From Streptomyces decoyicus (GTDB lineage Bacteria; Actinomycetota; Actinomycetes; Streptomycetales; Streptomycetaceae), in NCBI RefSeq assembly GCF_019880305.1, contig NZ_CP082301.1, forward strand, positions 7,626,001 through 7,690,000: 64,000 nt of DNA, written 5' to 3'. How positions within the stretch are numbered: position 1 is the stretch's first letter; each line of letters starts with the position of its first letter. Position numbers and translations under genes: made by a program. This document shows, in pieces, positions 36,292 to 46,930 of this stretch. The notes beneath the pieces were generated by a model that saw only the letters and a list, made by a program, of their open reading frames with translations, was not told the origin of the DNA and made no database searches.

Positions 36292-36690
36292 TCAGGGCTG
36301 GTCGTACCAGGCCAACGCTGCGATCCGCCAGCCCTCTGGGGTGCGGACGAACTGGAGGGTCTTGGTCCCGCCTCCCTCGAACGGCTCGCCATCCAGGGTC
36401 CCGGACTTGCGGTACTCGCTGAACCGCGACGCGATATCGCCCGCGATCTCTGTCCGTTCGGAGGTCTCCCACTCGGAGAACTCGACCAGCCGACCGTCGG
36501 TCAGCAGCCGCTGACGAGGCTCGATGAACTCGTCCACGGTGTGGACCGTGAACGCCGGGCCGGCCTTGACGATCACACCGCCCGGAAGAACCAGCCGGCG
36601 GATCCGGGCCACGTCGGCAGCCTTGCCGCCCCGGTTGTCAAAGGCCTCGAAGAACCCGGCGGTCACCACGTCTATCTCGGTCTTGGACAT
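36292..36690 (-). CDS. SnoaL/DUF4440-like protein
   Basis: A 132-residue small protein with an alpha+beta cone-like layout (FFEAFDNRGGKAADVARIRRLVLPGG, then TLQFVRTPEGWRIAALAWYD) as in the NTF2-like SnoaL/DUF4440 group. Function is unknown. The ATG at 36690 is preferred over the longer frame. Confidence 0.6.
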   Translation of the reverse strand: MSKTEIDVVTAGFFEAFDNRGGKAADVARIRRLVLPGGVIVKAGPAFTVHTVDEFIEPRQRLLTDGRLVEFSEWETSERTEIAGDIASRFSEYRKSGTLDGEPFEGGGTKTLQFVRTPEGWRIAALAWYDQP

Positions 36691-36786
36691 GGCGCGACAG
36701 TAACAGCGAAGGGGACCGGCCACCGGCGGTCTCGACAACCTGCGGTACTGGCCATGAGCGGAACACCCGATGCTCCAACAGCCCCT

Positions 36787-36876
36787 TCATCGGGTGCTTT
36801 CAACCAGAATGCGGTCCGCTTCCGCTTGAAGTTCCGCCACCCGCACCCAGAGCGCAGCCTCCCGCTCCTCCAGCAC
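36787..36876 (-). other. short coiled-coil reading frame, possible relic
   Basis: A 29-codon stretch (LEEREAALWVRVAELQAEADRI) resembles the start of small coiled-coil proteins that I recall beside insertion sequences in Streptomyces. It ends at a TGA without the usual continuation. It may be debris of the nearby mobile DNA. The rest of 36691-37048 shows no gene. Confidence 0.25.
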
Positions 36877-37048
36877 TTAACTGCCCTGCTGCAGCGCCGC
36901 GTTGATACCAGTGGACTGCAGCGATGTCCCGCACTCCCCGGGCGGGGCATCGCCTCGGCGGCGAATACCGAGTCCATTCGTTTAGTGATCGTTTATTGAG
37001 GCTCGGCAGGATGTGAAGTGTCGAGAAGGATCCTGCACAGGGGACGGT

Positions 37049-37357
37049 ATGGCCAAGCTCTATCTGGAGAAGCTCAAGTGCGTCACGACTGAGGGCTGGA
37101 GCGGCTTCGACGAGCCGAGGCTTGTGGTCCAGAATCGGGGCACCGTGTGGAATGGGACGGTGCTGGGAGACCGGATGTACACCGTCAAGTACGACTGCGA
37201 CTTCACGGGAACGATTGCCGTCTCTCTCGGGGAGGTCGGCGAATCAGGCGGGGATGGCGGGCCCGGGGAGCAGTGGATCACGGATACGCCTGGTGAGCGC
37301 AGCCTGCGCTTCAGGGCGGATGGTGCTGAGTACAACCTGCTGTATGCGGTGGAGTAA
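37049..37357 (+). CDS. small hypothetical protein, C2-like start
   Basis: A 102-residue beta-rich protein beginning MAKLYLEKLKCVTTEGWSGFDEPRLVV. The text resembles Streptomyces proteins with a C2-like sandwich. The ATG at 37049 has an AGGGGA site. It sits directly upstream of the transposase relic. Confidence 0.5.
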   Translation: MAKLYLEKLKCVTTEGWSGFDEPRLVVQNRGTVWNGTVLGDRMYTVKYDCDFTGTIAVSLGEVGESGGDGGPGEQWITDTPGERSLRFRADGAEYNLLYAVE

Positions 37358-37397
37358 GGGTTGTCCCGTAACTGCTGGTCACGGGTGAGGTGATCTT

Positions 37398-37745
37398 GTG
37401 GTGGCTGGTGTGATCACGGTGTCGGGGCCGTCCTGTCCCTCACCGTTCACCGGGCTGAGCCCGCGGCGGTTCGGCAAGCTGGTCACTGCGATGCAGCGCG
37501 AGGGTGCGGACCCGGTACGCAAGGGCCGGGCGTGGAGCCTGCCACTGGAGGACCGGATCCTGCTGCTGGCGGCCTACCGGCGTACGAACTCGACGGCACC
37601 CTGGTACCCACGCGGGATGGCAGCGTCGGCGGGCGTGGGCGCGGCGGCCAGGATCACGTGGGGGCGTGGCGAGTCGAGTCGAGTCCGGGCTTTCCGGTGC
37701 CGTGGAAAGCGGCGAGGCGGCCGGATAGTACGCGGGCAGGTGTGA
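37398..37745 (+). pseudogene. IS5-type transposase remnant
   Basis: The N-terminal text FTGLSPRRFGKLVTAMQREG, then EDRILLLAAYRRT, is that of IS5-family transposases. Directly after it the reading moves to another frame with YELDGTLVPTRDGS, the family's catalytic DGTxVPTRD element, and roughly 60 residues that normally lie between are missing. The element is therefore internally deleted and frameshifted. No clear terminal inverted repeats were found. Confidence 0.65.
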
Positions 37746-37931
37746 GCGGAGCCGGTTGATCATCTGCTGTCGGTCCCAGATCGCGTCCTGGTGAGCGCGG
37801 GACGGTACTCCGGTGTGGAGCGGCTGGTCCGGACTCGCTGGTCCGGAAAACGCTGGTCAGCAGCGGGATGGTGGCGGGACGGGCTGGGAGTTACGACGCA
37901 GACCGAGCCTTGCTCTGAGCGGGTCATACGG

Positions 37932-37969
37932 AAGGCGCCTGACCGGTATAAGTCCAGGTCAGGCGCCTT
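37932..37969. terminator. strong bidirectional hairpin after aldehyde dehydrogenase
   Basis: Perfect 13-bp inverted repeat AAGGCGCCTGACC / GGTCAGGCGCCTT around a 12-nt loop, 12 nt beyond the aldehyde dehydrogenase stop. Confidence 0.85.
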
Positions 37970-37980
37970 TCCTTGTGCCT

Positions 37981-39504
37981 CTAGAAGAAGCCGAGCTTCT
38001 TCGGCGAGTACGACACCAGCAGGTTCTTCGTCTGCTGGTAGTGATCCAGCATCATCTTGTGCGTCTCCCGGCCGATCCCGGACTGCTTGTAGCCGCCGAA
38101 TGCCGCGTGGGCCGGGTAGGCGTGGTAGCAGTTGGTCCATACCCGCCCGGCCTGGATGGCGCGGCCGGCGCGGTAGGCGGTGGAGCCGTCGCGGGTCCAG
38201 ACGCCTGCGCCGAGGCCGTAGAGCGTGTCGTTGGCGATGCCGATCGCGTCGTCGAAGTCGCTGAAGGGCGCCACGGCGACGACCGGGCCGAAGATCTCCT
38301 CCTGGAAGACCCGCATCTCGTTGTTGCCCTCGAAGATCGTCGGACGGACGTAGTAGCCGCCCTCCAGTTCGCCGCCGAGCTCGGCGCGGGAGCCGCCGGT
38401 CAGGATGCGGGCGCCCTCCTTCTGGCCGATGTCCAGGTAGGAGAGGATCTTCTCCAGCTGGTCGTTGGAGGCCTGTGCGCCGATCATGGTGTCGGTGTCC
38501 AGCGGGTGCCCCTGGACGATCTTCTCCGTGCGCGCCACCCCGGCCTCCAGGAAGTCCTGGTAGTGGCCGCGCTGGATCAGCGCCCGCGACGGACAGGTGC
38601 ACACCTCGCCCTGGTTGAGGGCGAACATGGTGAAGCCTTCCAGAGCCTTGTCGTGGAAGTCGTCCGCGGCGGACGAGACGTCGTCGAAGAAGATGTTGGG
38701 GCTCTTGCCGCCCAGTTCGAGCGTCACCGGACGCAGGTGCTCGGACGCGTACTGCATGATCAGGCGGCCGGTGGTGGTCTCACCGGTGAAGGCGACCTTG
38801 GCGACCCGCGGGCTGGAGGCCAGCGGTTTGCCGGCCTCCGCGCCGAATCCGTTGACGATGTTGACGACGCCGGGCGGCAGCAGATCCGCGATCAGGCTCA
38901 TCCAGAAATGCACCGAAGCGGGGGTCTGTTCGGCCGGCTTGAGGACCACGGCGTTGCCGGCGGCCAGTGCCGGGGCGAGCTTCCAGGTCGCCATCAGGAT
39001 GGGGAAGTTCCAGGGGATGATCTGGGCGACCACTCCGAGCGGCTCGTGGAAGTGGTACGCGACGGTGTCCTCGTCGATCTCCGACAGGGAGCCTTCCTGG
39101 GCGCGGATGGCGCCCGCGAAGTAGCGGAAGTGGTCGATGGCGAGCGGGATGTCGGCCGCCAGGGTCTCGCGTACCGGCTTGCCGTTCTCCCAGCTCTCCG
39201 CGACCGCCAGGGCCTCCAGGTTCTGTTCCATCCGGTCGGCGATCTTGTTGAGGACGCCGGCGCGGTCGGCGGCGGCCGTGCGGGACCAGCCGGGCGCGGC
39301 CGCGTGCGCCGCGTCCAGGGCACGTTCGACGTCCTCGGCCGTGCCCCGCGCGACCTCGGTGAACGGCTGCCCGTTGACCGGGGTCGGGTTCTCGAAGTAC
39401 CGGCCCAGTGCGGGCGCCACGAACTCGCCGCCGATCCAGTGGTCGTAGCGGGGCAGATAGCTCATGACGGCATCGGCGGAACCCGGGCTGGCGTAACGGG
39501 CCAT
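37981..39504 (-). CDS. NAD-dependent aldehyde dehydrogenase
   Basis: A 507-residue aldehyde dehydrogenase. Catalytic Glu lies in LELGGKSPN and the nucleophile in GEVCTCPSRALIQ. NAD-binding text is IIPWNFPILMATWKLAPALAAGN and FTGETTTGR. Length and text fit the acetaldehyde-type (ExaC/AcoD-like) group. ATG at 39504 has a GGGAGG site. The GAF-domain regulator lies just upstream on the same strand and is a likely controller. Confidence 0.92.
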   Translation of the reverse strand: MARYASPGSADAVMSYLPRYDHWIGGEFVAPALGRYFENPTPVNGQPFTEVARGTAEDVERALDAAHAAAPGWSRTAAADRAGVLNKIADRMEQNLEALAVAESWENGKPVRETLAADIPLAIDHFRYFAGAIRAQEGSLSEIDEDTVAYHFHEPLGVVAQIIPWNFPILMATWKLAPALAAGNAVVLKPAEQTPASVHFWMSLIADLLPPGVVNIVNGFGAEAGKPLASSPRVAKVAFTGETTTGRLIMQYASEHLRPVTLELGGKSPNIFFDDVSSAADDFHDKALEGFTMFALNQGEVCTCPSRALIQRGHYQDFLEAGVARTEKIVQGHPLDTDTMIGAQASNDQLEKILSYLDIGQKEGARILTGGSRAELGGELEGGYYVRPTIFEGNNEMRVFQEEIFGPVVAVAPFSDFDDAIGIANDTLYGLGAGVWTRDGSTAYRAGRAIQAGRVWTNCYHAYPAHAAFGGYKQSGIGRETHKMMLDHYQQTKNLLVSYSPKKLGFF

Positions 39505-39571
39505 GGTGCGGCCTCCCAATCGCTCTCGGCGCGGTGCCCGCCACTCCCGTGTGACGGGCGTTGTGCGCAGG

Positions 39572-40894
39572 CTAGAGCCGCGGAGGTTGCGTGAACGTTG
39601 CGACATGCGCGGCCGCCGGGGCGCGCAGAGCACCGGCGGAACCGCCGGTCAGGCCGTACGCCGCACGCAGCCGGTCCGCGGTGGCCATCGGTGCGCCGCG
39701 CGCCGGTGAGCGCTCCGGAAGGGCGTCCACCAGGGCTTCCCAGATCTCCAGATCGTCCTCGCCCCAGGGGCTGCGCGACCACTCGCGCAGCAGGCCGGGA
39801 TCGCGTGCGTCGAGCAGCGCACGCCGTAGCCGGTCCTCCAGCGCACCCCGCAGCCGCTGCACACCGGGCGCCTCCGACAGCGGCAGCAGCGGACCACGGT
39901 AGGCGCCCAGCGCGGTACGCACCTCGCCGGCCCCCAATGCCTCCTCGACCGCGCACAGATCGGTCTCGACGGGCCGGCTCAGCCGGTACGGGCGCGAATG
40001 CAGCAGCGTGCCGACGAGGTGGCGCAGCCGGGACAGCTCGGCCCGCAGGGTCACCGGGCGCATATCGCGCTCGCCGTACAGCAGCACCGAGAGCTGATCG
40101 CCCGTCAGTCCCTCCGGGTGCCGGGCCAGCAGCACCATGATCTCGCTGTGCCGACGACCGAGCCGCAGCCGCTCCCCGTCCACCACCAGCAGCGCTTCGT
40201 CCCGGCCCAGCGCCGACAGGCAGACGCCCAACTCCGGGGCATCCGCCGCGAGATGGGCCTCCGCCGCACGGGCGGTGGCTTGCACCAGGGCCAGGCTGTG
40301 CGGGCTCGCCAGATGGTCGCCGCCGGTGATGTCGACCGCACCCAGCAGCCGCCCGGTCCGCGGATCGTGCAGCGGGGCGGCGGCGCAGGTCCAGCGCTGC
40401 ACCTGCCGGTTGTAGTGCTCCGCGGCGAAGATCTGTACGGCGTGGTCGGCGGCGAGCGCGGTGCCCGGGGCGTTGGTGCCGGCGTGCCGTTCGTCCCAGC
40501 GGGCGCCGACCACGAAGTTCATCCGCTCGGCACTGCGCCGCACCCCGCGGTGCCCCTCCACCCACAGCAGCCGCCCCTGCGGATCGCAGACGGCCAGCAG
40601 ATGCGCGCCGTCCTGCGCGAAGCTGCCCAGCAGCTCCCGGAAGACGGGCATCGCGCGGGCCAGCGGATGCCCGTCCCGGTAGGCACCCAGCGCGGCCTCG
40701 TCCAGATCGATGGGCGCGGCGCCGTCCGCCGCGGCCCGGGCGTCGGCGGAGCGGCGCCAGGAGTCGGCGACCACCCGGCGGACCGGTGGCGCCACGGTCC
40801 CGTCGGCCAGGAAGGCCGCATGCGCCCGGCGCACCGTGCGAGTGCGCTCCACCGGATCGGCACCGGTCTCCATCGCCAGCCAAGGGTTGACCAC
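39572..40894 (-). CDS. GAF-domain transcriptional regulator
   Basis: A 440-residue protein. An N-terminal region like AcoR/CdhR-type activators (SWRRSADARAAADG) is followed by a GAF domain (LLAVCDPQGRLLWVEG ... GTALAADHAVQIFAAEHY ... AVDITGG). The C-terminal half resembles a winged-helix transcriptional region (LRLGRRHSEIMVLLARHPEGLTGDQLSVLLYGE, then LRAELSRLRHLVG). It lacks a sigma-54 AAA domain. It probably senses an alcohol or aldehyde and controls the dehydrogenase that starts 68 nt downstream. GTG start at 40894. Confidence 0.8.
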   Translation of the reverse strand: MVNPWLAMETGADPVERTRTVRRAHAAFLADGTVAPPVRRVVADSWRRSADARAAADGAAPIDLDEAALGAYRDGHPLARAMPVFRELLGSFAQDGAHLLAVCDPQGRLLWVEGHRGVRRSAERMNFVVGARWDERHAGTNAPGTALAADHAVQIFAAEHYNRQVQRWTCAAAPLHDPRTGRLLGAVDITGGDHLASPHSLALVQATARAAEAHLAADAPELGVCLSALGRDEALLVVDGERLRLGRRHSEIMVLLARHPEGLTGDQLSVLLYGERDMRPVTLRAELSRLRHLVGTLLHSRPYRLSRPVETDLCAVEEALGAGEVRTALGAYRGPLLPLSEAPGVQRLRGALEDRLRRALLDARDPGLLREWSRSPWGEDDLEIWEALVDALPERSPARGAPMATADRLRAAYGLTGGSAGALRAPAAAHVATFTQPPRL

Positions 40895-41121
40895 GTGTCA
40901 CCTCATCCATGCGGCTCCTGCCCCCCGTACGGCCGATGGTGCTCGTACCGGACGGGGCAGTAAACCCCGCGGGCGCGCCGGGTCACCCACAGGCGTCCCG
41001 GTGGACACCCTGCGCTCGTCCACAACGCGCCGCGGTGATCGGAGCGCGGTGCTCGAAGCCGGGCTGTCCGCCGCCCCGCACCCGCCTGCCTGCGGCAGCA
41101 TCAGGCGCCGGCGCCGCACAT

Positions 41122-41160
41122 GCCGGACGGGCGGGAGGCCGCCGCCCCCGCCCGTCCGGC
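41122..41160 (-). terminator. hairpin terminator after chitinase
   Basis: A 14-bp perfect inverted repeat (GCCGGACGGGCGGG and its complement) around an 11-nt loop, 17 nt beyond the chitinase stop. The rest of 40895-41176 holds no gene. Confidence 0.8.
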
Positions 41161-41176
41161 CCGGTGCCTGCTACGG

Positions 41177-42451
<1,275 letters not shown>

Positions 42452-42537
42452 GTCGTCTCCTCGGAGGGGGGCGAGGGGTGGAGCCTGACCTGCGTTCCGA
42501 ATTGGCATGAACGCGTTGAACGTTGGAGGAGAAGTTA

Positions 42538-42575
42538 GAAGGACTAGACCAGTGCGTCAATGGTTCGGACCAATA
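42538..42575 (-). promoter_or_regulatory. DasR/chitinase-type direct repeats
   Basis: Read on the minus strand, 42538-42553 is ACTGGTCTAGTCCTTC, which matches the first ten bases of the DasR consensus ACTGGTCTAGACCAGT. A second TGGTnnnnACCA element (TGGTTCGGACCA) lies at 42561-42572. Streptomyces chitinase promoters carry such 12-bp repeats, through which GlcNAc and chitobiose induction is controlled. The site is close enough for control of the chitinase gene. Confidence 0.55.
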
Positions 42576-42788
42576 TCGTGACCGGTCGGTACGGGACCGG
42601 AATCCGGCAGCCAGTGATGATCAACCCGTGACGCGAGGCCTCCGATCGGGCATACTCCTAGCGCCACCGCCGCAGGTCATCGCCTTCCGCGACCCGGAAC
42701 GCGATCATCGGCCTGGCACCACTAGACCGGCGCCGCCGCCCACCCCGCGCGTGTCGCCGCAGCGCCCGACAGGGAGGAGAGCGCCGCC

Positions 42789-43961
42789 ATGACCGAGTAC
42801 GGCCCCCGGCCGGTGGACCGCAGGCTGCCCACCGAGGAAGCCCGCGACCTGTTGACCCTCGTACGTGAGCTTGCCGAGCGCGAGATCAGGCCAACGGCCG
42901 GCGAGGAAGAAGACGCCGGCCGCTTCCCGCGCGAGACCTTCACCCTGCTGTCGGAATCCGGACTGCTCTCGCTGCCCTATGACGAGGAATTCGGTGGCGG
43001 CGGCCAGCCCTACGAGGTCTACCTCCAGGTTCTGGAGGAGCTCGCCGCCGCCCGGCTCACCGTCGGCCTCGGCGTCAGCGTGCACACCCTCGCCTGCCAT
43101 GCGCTCGCCGGGTACGGCACCAAGGAGCAGCGCGCCGAACACCTTCCCGACATGCTCGGCGGCGGACTCATCGGCGCGTACTGCCTCTCCGAGCCCTCCT
43201 CGGGCTCCGACGCCGCCTCCCTGACCACCCGGGCGACCCGGGAGGGCGACACCTGGAAGCTGGAGGGCACCAAGGCCTGGACCACCCACGGCGGCGTGGC
43301 CGACTTCTACACCGTGCTGGCCCGTACCGGCGGCAGTGGGGCGCACGGCATCACCGCCTTCCTGGTCCCCGGCGACGCCGAGGGCCTCAGCGCCGCGGCA
43401 CCCGAGCGCAAGATGGGGATGAAGGGGTCCCCGACGGCCCAGCTGCACTTCGACGCCGTCCGCGTCCCCGACTCCCGCCGCCTCGGGGACGAGGGCCAGG
43501 GCTTCGCCATTGCCCTCTCCGCCCTGGACTCCGGGCGCCTGGGCATCGCGGCCTGTGCCGTCGGCGTCGCCCAGGCGGCGTTGGACGAGGCCCTCGCGTA
43601 CACCTCGGAACGACAGCAATTCGGCCGCCCGATCGCCGACTTCCAGGGCCTGCGTTTCATGCTCGCCGACATGGCCACCCAGATCGAGGCCGGCCGCGCC
43701 CTCTATCTCACCGCCGCCCGGCTGCGCGACGCCGGTCTGCCGTTCTCCAAGGAGGCGGCGATGGCCAAACTCTTCTGCACGGACACCGCGATGCGGGTGA
43801 CCACCGACGCCGTCCAGCTCCTCGGCGGCTACGGCTACACCCTCGACTTCCCGGCCGAGCGCTATATGCGGGAGGCCAAGGTCCTTCAGATCGTCGAGGG
43901 CACCAACCAGATCCAGCGGATGGTCATCGCCCGCCACCTCGCGGGCCCCGAGACGCGCTGA
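42789..43961 (+). CDS. acyl-CoA dehydrogenase
   Basis: A 390-residue flavoenzyme. FAD/substrate-binding text includes AYCLSEPSSGSDAASL, the second signature ERQQFGRPIADFQGLRFMLADM and QLLGGYGYTLDFPAERYMREAKVLQIVEGTNQIQ, where the catalytic Glu lies. It oxidises an acyl-CoA to the enoyl-CoA. The ATG at 42789 has a GGAGGAG site. No partner electron-transfer gene is nearby. Confidence 0.93.
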   Translation: MTEYGPRPVDRRLPTEEARDLLTLVRELAEREIRPTAGEEEDAGRFPRETFTLLSESGLLSLPYDEEFGGGGQPYEVYLQVLEELAAARLTVGLGVSVHTLACHALAGYGTKEQRAEHLPDMLGGGLIGAYCLSEPSSGSDAASLTTRATREGDTWKLEGTKAWTTHGGVADFYTVLARTGGSGAHGITAFLVPGDAEGLSAAAPERKMGMKGSPTAQLHFDAVRVPDSRRLGDEGQGFAIALSALDSGRLGIAACAVGVAQAALDEALAYTSERQQFGRPIADFQGLRFMLADMATQIEAGRALYLTAARLRDAGLPFSKEAAMAKLFCTDTAMRVTTDAVQLLGGYGYTLDFPAERYMREAKVLQIVEGTNQIQRMVIARHLAGPETR

Positions 43962-44024
43962 GCGGGGGCGGGGCGGACCGGGGGCTCACTCCAGTGCGCC
44001 CCGCCGCCCTGCACCCTTCCCGTC

Positions 44025-44101
44025 CGGTCGGCTTCCCGCCCGGTCGGCTTCCCGCCCGGTCGGCCTCCCGCCCGGTCGGCCTCCCGCCCGGTCGGCCTAC
44101 C
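44025..44101. repeat. tandem 16-bp repeats
   Basis: Four full copies of CGGTCGGC(T/C)TCCCGCC and a partial fifth, lying between the acyl-CoA dehydrogenase and threonine-synthase-like genes. The copies differ only at one base. The array is probably a slippage product. Confidence 0.85.
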
Positions 44102-44105
44102 GGCC

Positions 44106-45263
44106 TCAGTCCGCCAGCCCCTTGAGCCCCGTCGCCGTCCCGATCGCGACCACCAGTGCGCCGGGCGTCCGGGCCAGATCCCGTGCCACGGCGGACCCGA
44201 CGGCGGAGGACGGCTCCAGGATCAGACCCTCCGCCGCCAGCCTCCGGTGTTCGGCCATGATCGCGTCGTCGTCCGGAGCGACGGCCGAGCCGGCGCTGCG
44301 CCACAGTGCGTCGAGCCCCTGCCAGCAGGGCCGCTCCTCCCCGAGGGAGAACGCCACGGTCGGCCCGTGCGCCACTTGCGTACGCTCCTGCACCGCGCGG
44401 TCCGGGTGACGCAGCGCGGCGGTGAACGGCGCCGAGGCGGACGGCTCCGCGGCCACCAGCCGGGGCTCCTGTGCCATCAGCCCCGCGGCCGCCAACTCCC
44501 GGAACCCGCGACCGATTCCGGCCAGCAGATCCGCCCGGCTGGTGGGTACGACCACGGCATCGAGCCGTCGCCCGGAGAAGTCCCGGGCCAGCTCGTAGGC
44601 GACGGACTTGTACCCCTCGTTCGCATACGGGTTCCCGCCCGGTGAGGGCGAGGAGTAGCTGGTCAGCGGGTACCAGTGGTGCTCCTCGACCGCTCGGGCC
44701 ATCGCCGCGTTCCGTTCGCCGGTGGTGCCCGGGTGGACCCTCCGCTCGGCGCCCAGGGCATCGATCTGGGCCCGTAGCCCCGCGGGCACCGCCTCATTGG
44801 TGAACACCACACAGTGCAGCCCGGCCCGCGCCGCATACGCCGCGGCCGCCGCCCCCGCGTTGCCGGAGGACGCGGCGACAACGGTGTCCGCACCGGCCGC
44901 CACCGCCGCGGCCACTCCGACGGCCATCGCCCGGTCCTTGTGCGAACCGGTCGGATTCCCACCCTCGTATTTCAGCCACAACTCTCCAACGGGACGGCCG
45001 TCTTGGACCCGTTCCGGGTCCATCCGCAGCCGGACACACGGGGTGTTGCCCTCGCCCAGCGTCACCGGCGGACCGGACACGGGCAGCGCCGTCGGCAGAC
45101 CCCACGGCCCGCCCGGATATGCGGCGAGGTCCACACCGGCCAGATCCGCCAGCGGCGGCATCGTATTGACGCCGATGCCCTCCGCGGCGCAGGTCCGGCA
45201 GCCGTCGAAACCCTCCGCGGGGCGGGCGCAGCGCAGACAGCGCAGAGCAGGTCGTGGGGTCAC
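44106..45263 (-). CDS. threonine synthase-like PLP enzyme
   Basis: A 385-residue fold-type II PLP enzyme. The PLP lysine is in GNPTGSHKDRAMAVG and the phosphate loop is SSGNAGAAAA. An N-terminal zinc-ribbon-like segment (CLRCARPAEGFDGCRTC) is typical of some actinobacterial threonine synthases. The reaction may be threonine synthesis, although a related beta-replacement reaction is possible. GTG start at 45263. Confidence 0.8.
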   Translation of the reverse strand: MTPRPALRCLRCARPAEGFDGCRTCAAEGIGVNTMPPLADLAGVDLAAYPGGPWGLPTALPVSGPPVTLGEGNTPCVRLRMDPERVQDGRPVGELWLKYEGGNPTGSHKDRAMAVGVAAAVAAGADTVVAASSGNAGAAAAAYAARAGLHCVVFTNEAVPAGLRAQIDALGAERRVHPGTTGERNAAMARAVEEHHWYPLTSYSSPSPGGNPYANEGYKSVAYELARDFSGRRLDAVVVPTSRADLLAGIGRGFRELAAAGLMAQEPRLVAAEPSASAPFTAALRHPDRAVQERTQVAHGPTVAFSLGEERPCWQGLDALWRSAGSAVAPDDDAIMAEHRRLAAEGLILEPSSAVGSAVARDLARTPGALVVAIGTATGLKGLAD

Positions 45264-45798
45264 CGTGGCTCCAGGGATCAGTTCGGCATCGACCCTGAGA
45301 AGGTAACAGGTGAAGTTGAGCTTGACCCCCTACCGTTTTCGTGGCCCGCCCATCCGGGAGTGGAGCTGACGAGCCGTCAATCCACTTGTGCAGCACGGGC
45401 CGCGCATTGGGTGGCGTCTGGGGGAGGGGGCGGGTGCGCTACGCCTCCGGTGCCGAGTGCGACCACTGGAAGGCGTCGGCATCCTCGACTTGGCCCGGTG
45501 GCGCTACCAAGTCCTGCCCCGGTGCTGCCCACTTCATCGTCAACGGAACAGGCGGCGCGGTTCAGTGGACAAAGAGGAGGCCCAATGGCCCTACTGACAC
45601 TGGGTGTTGACGGGTAATCCCGCTCTACGGCAGCTTCGGGTCGGCCGCGCATTCGGCCGCGCATTGGGCCACGAATTCAGCTGCCGTGCTCGGCTGGAAA
45701 TCGGCCGCCTTCGGCCCCACGGACCGTGCCTGGGCGGGAGATTGGCCTCCGGCTTCCTTTTCAGGCCGGGCGCCGTTCGTACGGGCCCGGCAGGGCTC
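45264..45798. other. intergenic region without recognised gene
   Basis: About 535 nt. Several short frames exist on both strands but none carries a family motif or a good ribosome site. No hairpin or repeat stood out. Confidence 0.4.
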
Positions 45799-46224
45799 TC
45801 AGGTGAGCGGGCGCATCCGCGGTACGCGGACCGGGCGGGTGCCGGGCCCGCCGAGGTGCGAGAACGGCTGGCGGCGCCAGTCCAGGCTCTCCGGGAGCGT
45901 CAGCAGCATGGCGGCGTCCTGCTCCTGGGTGTCCAGGGTGTCGGCGGTCTCCGGTGCTTCGGATGCCGTCCGCCCGGAGCCCTGGCACACCGTCAGACCG
46001 AACGGGTTCCATGGCGAGGCACACAGAGCGTGCTCCGGAAGTGTGTCCTCGTCCGCCAGCAGCGCGATCGGCTGCAGGCAGTCGGGGCAGGTCACGCGGT
46101 AGATCTCGTAGGTGTCGAAAGAGTCGTCCGCACCGTCGTCGCCGGAGCTGCCGAAACTGTCGCCCTCCTGGGCGTCGATGTGCGCGGCAGCGGAGTCCTG
46201 CTTAAGGCGTCGCATGATGTCCAT
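45799..46224 (-). CDS. hypothetical acidic protein with CxxC
   Basis: A 141-residue protein with an acidic N-terminal region (GDDGADDSFDTYEIYRVTCPDC) and a single CPDC that could bind metal with later Cys residues. No family recognised. The ATG at 46224 has an AGGGGG site. It is divergent from the Lrp gene. Confidence 0.55.
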   Translation of the reverse strand: MDIMRRLKQDSAAAHIDAQEGDSFGSSGDDGADDSFDTYEIYRVTCPDCLQPIALLADEDTLPEHALCASPWNPFGLTVCQGSGRTASEAPETADTLDTQEQDAAMLLTLPESLDWRRQPFSHLGGPGTRPVRVPRMRPLT

Positions 46225-46433
46225 CCCCCTCGGGTGGGCCGGTCGTACCGCTGACTTCCTGTGACGGGCGGTCCCGGCCACCAGCAGCAATTCCCTTCAT
46301 GCCGCATGCATAATCGCCGGCACCCCTCCGACACCGATTCACACGTGTGGCATTGGTCACATGGACCGGCGCGAGGGTGTCCACGATCCGGCGCGCGGTG
46401 TGCACACGCCCCCGCGCACAGTAGGTTGAACGG

Positions 46434-46874
46434 GTGGAGGAGTTGGACCGACAAATCGTGGATCTGCTCGTCAAGGACGGGCGGATGAGCTACACCGACC
46501 TGGGCAAGGCCACCGGCCTGTCCACCTCGGCGGTGCACCAACGGGTGCGCCGTCTCGAGCAGCGCGGTGTCATCCGGGGCTATGCCGCCATCGTTGACCC
46601 CGAAGCCGTGGGCCTGCCGCTCACCGCCTTCATCTCGGTCAAACCCTTCGACCCCAGCGCACCGGACGACATCGCCGACCGCCTCGCCGAGGTCCCCGAG
46701 CTGGAGGCCTGCCACAGCGTCGCAGGCGACGAGAACTACATCCTCAAGGTCCGGGTCGCGACCCCGCTGGAGCTGGAGCATCTGCTCACCCGCATACGCA
46801 CCCTCGCCGGCGTCTCGACCCGCACCACCGTCGTGCTCTCCACGCCCTACGAGGCCCGTCCGCCGCGCATCTGA
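46434..46874 (+). CDS. Lrp/AsnC family transcriptional regulator
   Basis: A 146-residue regulator. The helix-turn-helix is LDRQIVDLLVKDGRMSYTDLGKATGLSTSAVHQRVRRLEQRGVI and the sensing domain is of RAM type (AGDENYILKVRVATPLELEHLL). It should bind an amino acid and control nearby genes. GTG start at 46434. The amidohydrolase gene begins 56 nt downstream. Confidence 0.92.
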   Translation: MEELDRQIVDLLVKDGRMSYTDLGKATGLSTSAVHQRVRRLEQRGVIRGYAAIVDPEAVGLPLTAFISVKPFDPSAPDDIADRLAEVPELEACHSVAGDENYILKVRVATPLELEHLLTRIRTLAGVSTRTTVVLSTPYEARPPRI

Positions 46875-46930
46875 CCGGTGATCGCCCCCTGCGTGCGGCC
46901 CGTCCCTGCGCAGGGGCCAAACTGTCCGGT

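Noticed and set aside
45341..45610. Short frames in the 45.3-45.8 kb gap
   Set aside because: No ribosome site, no motif, and unconvincing codon bias.
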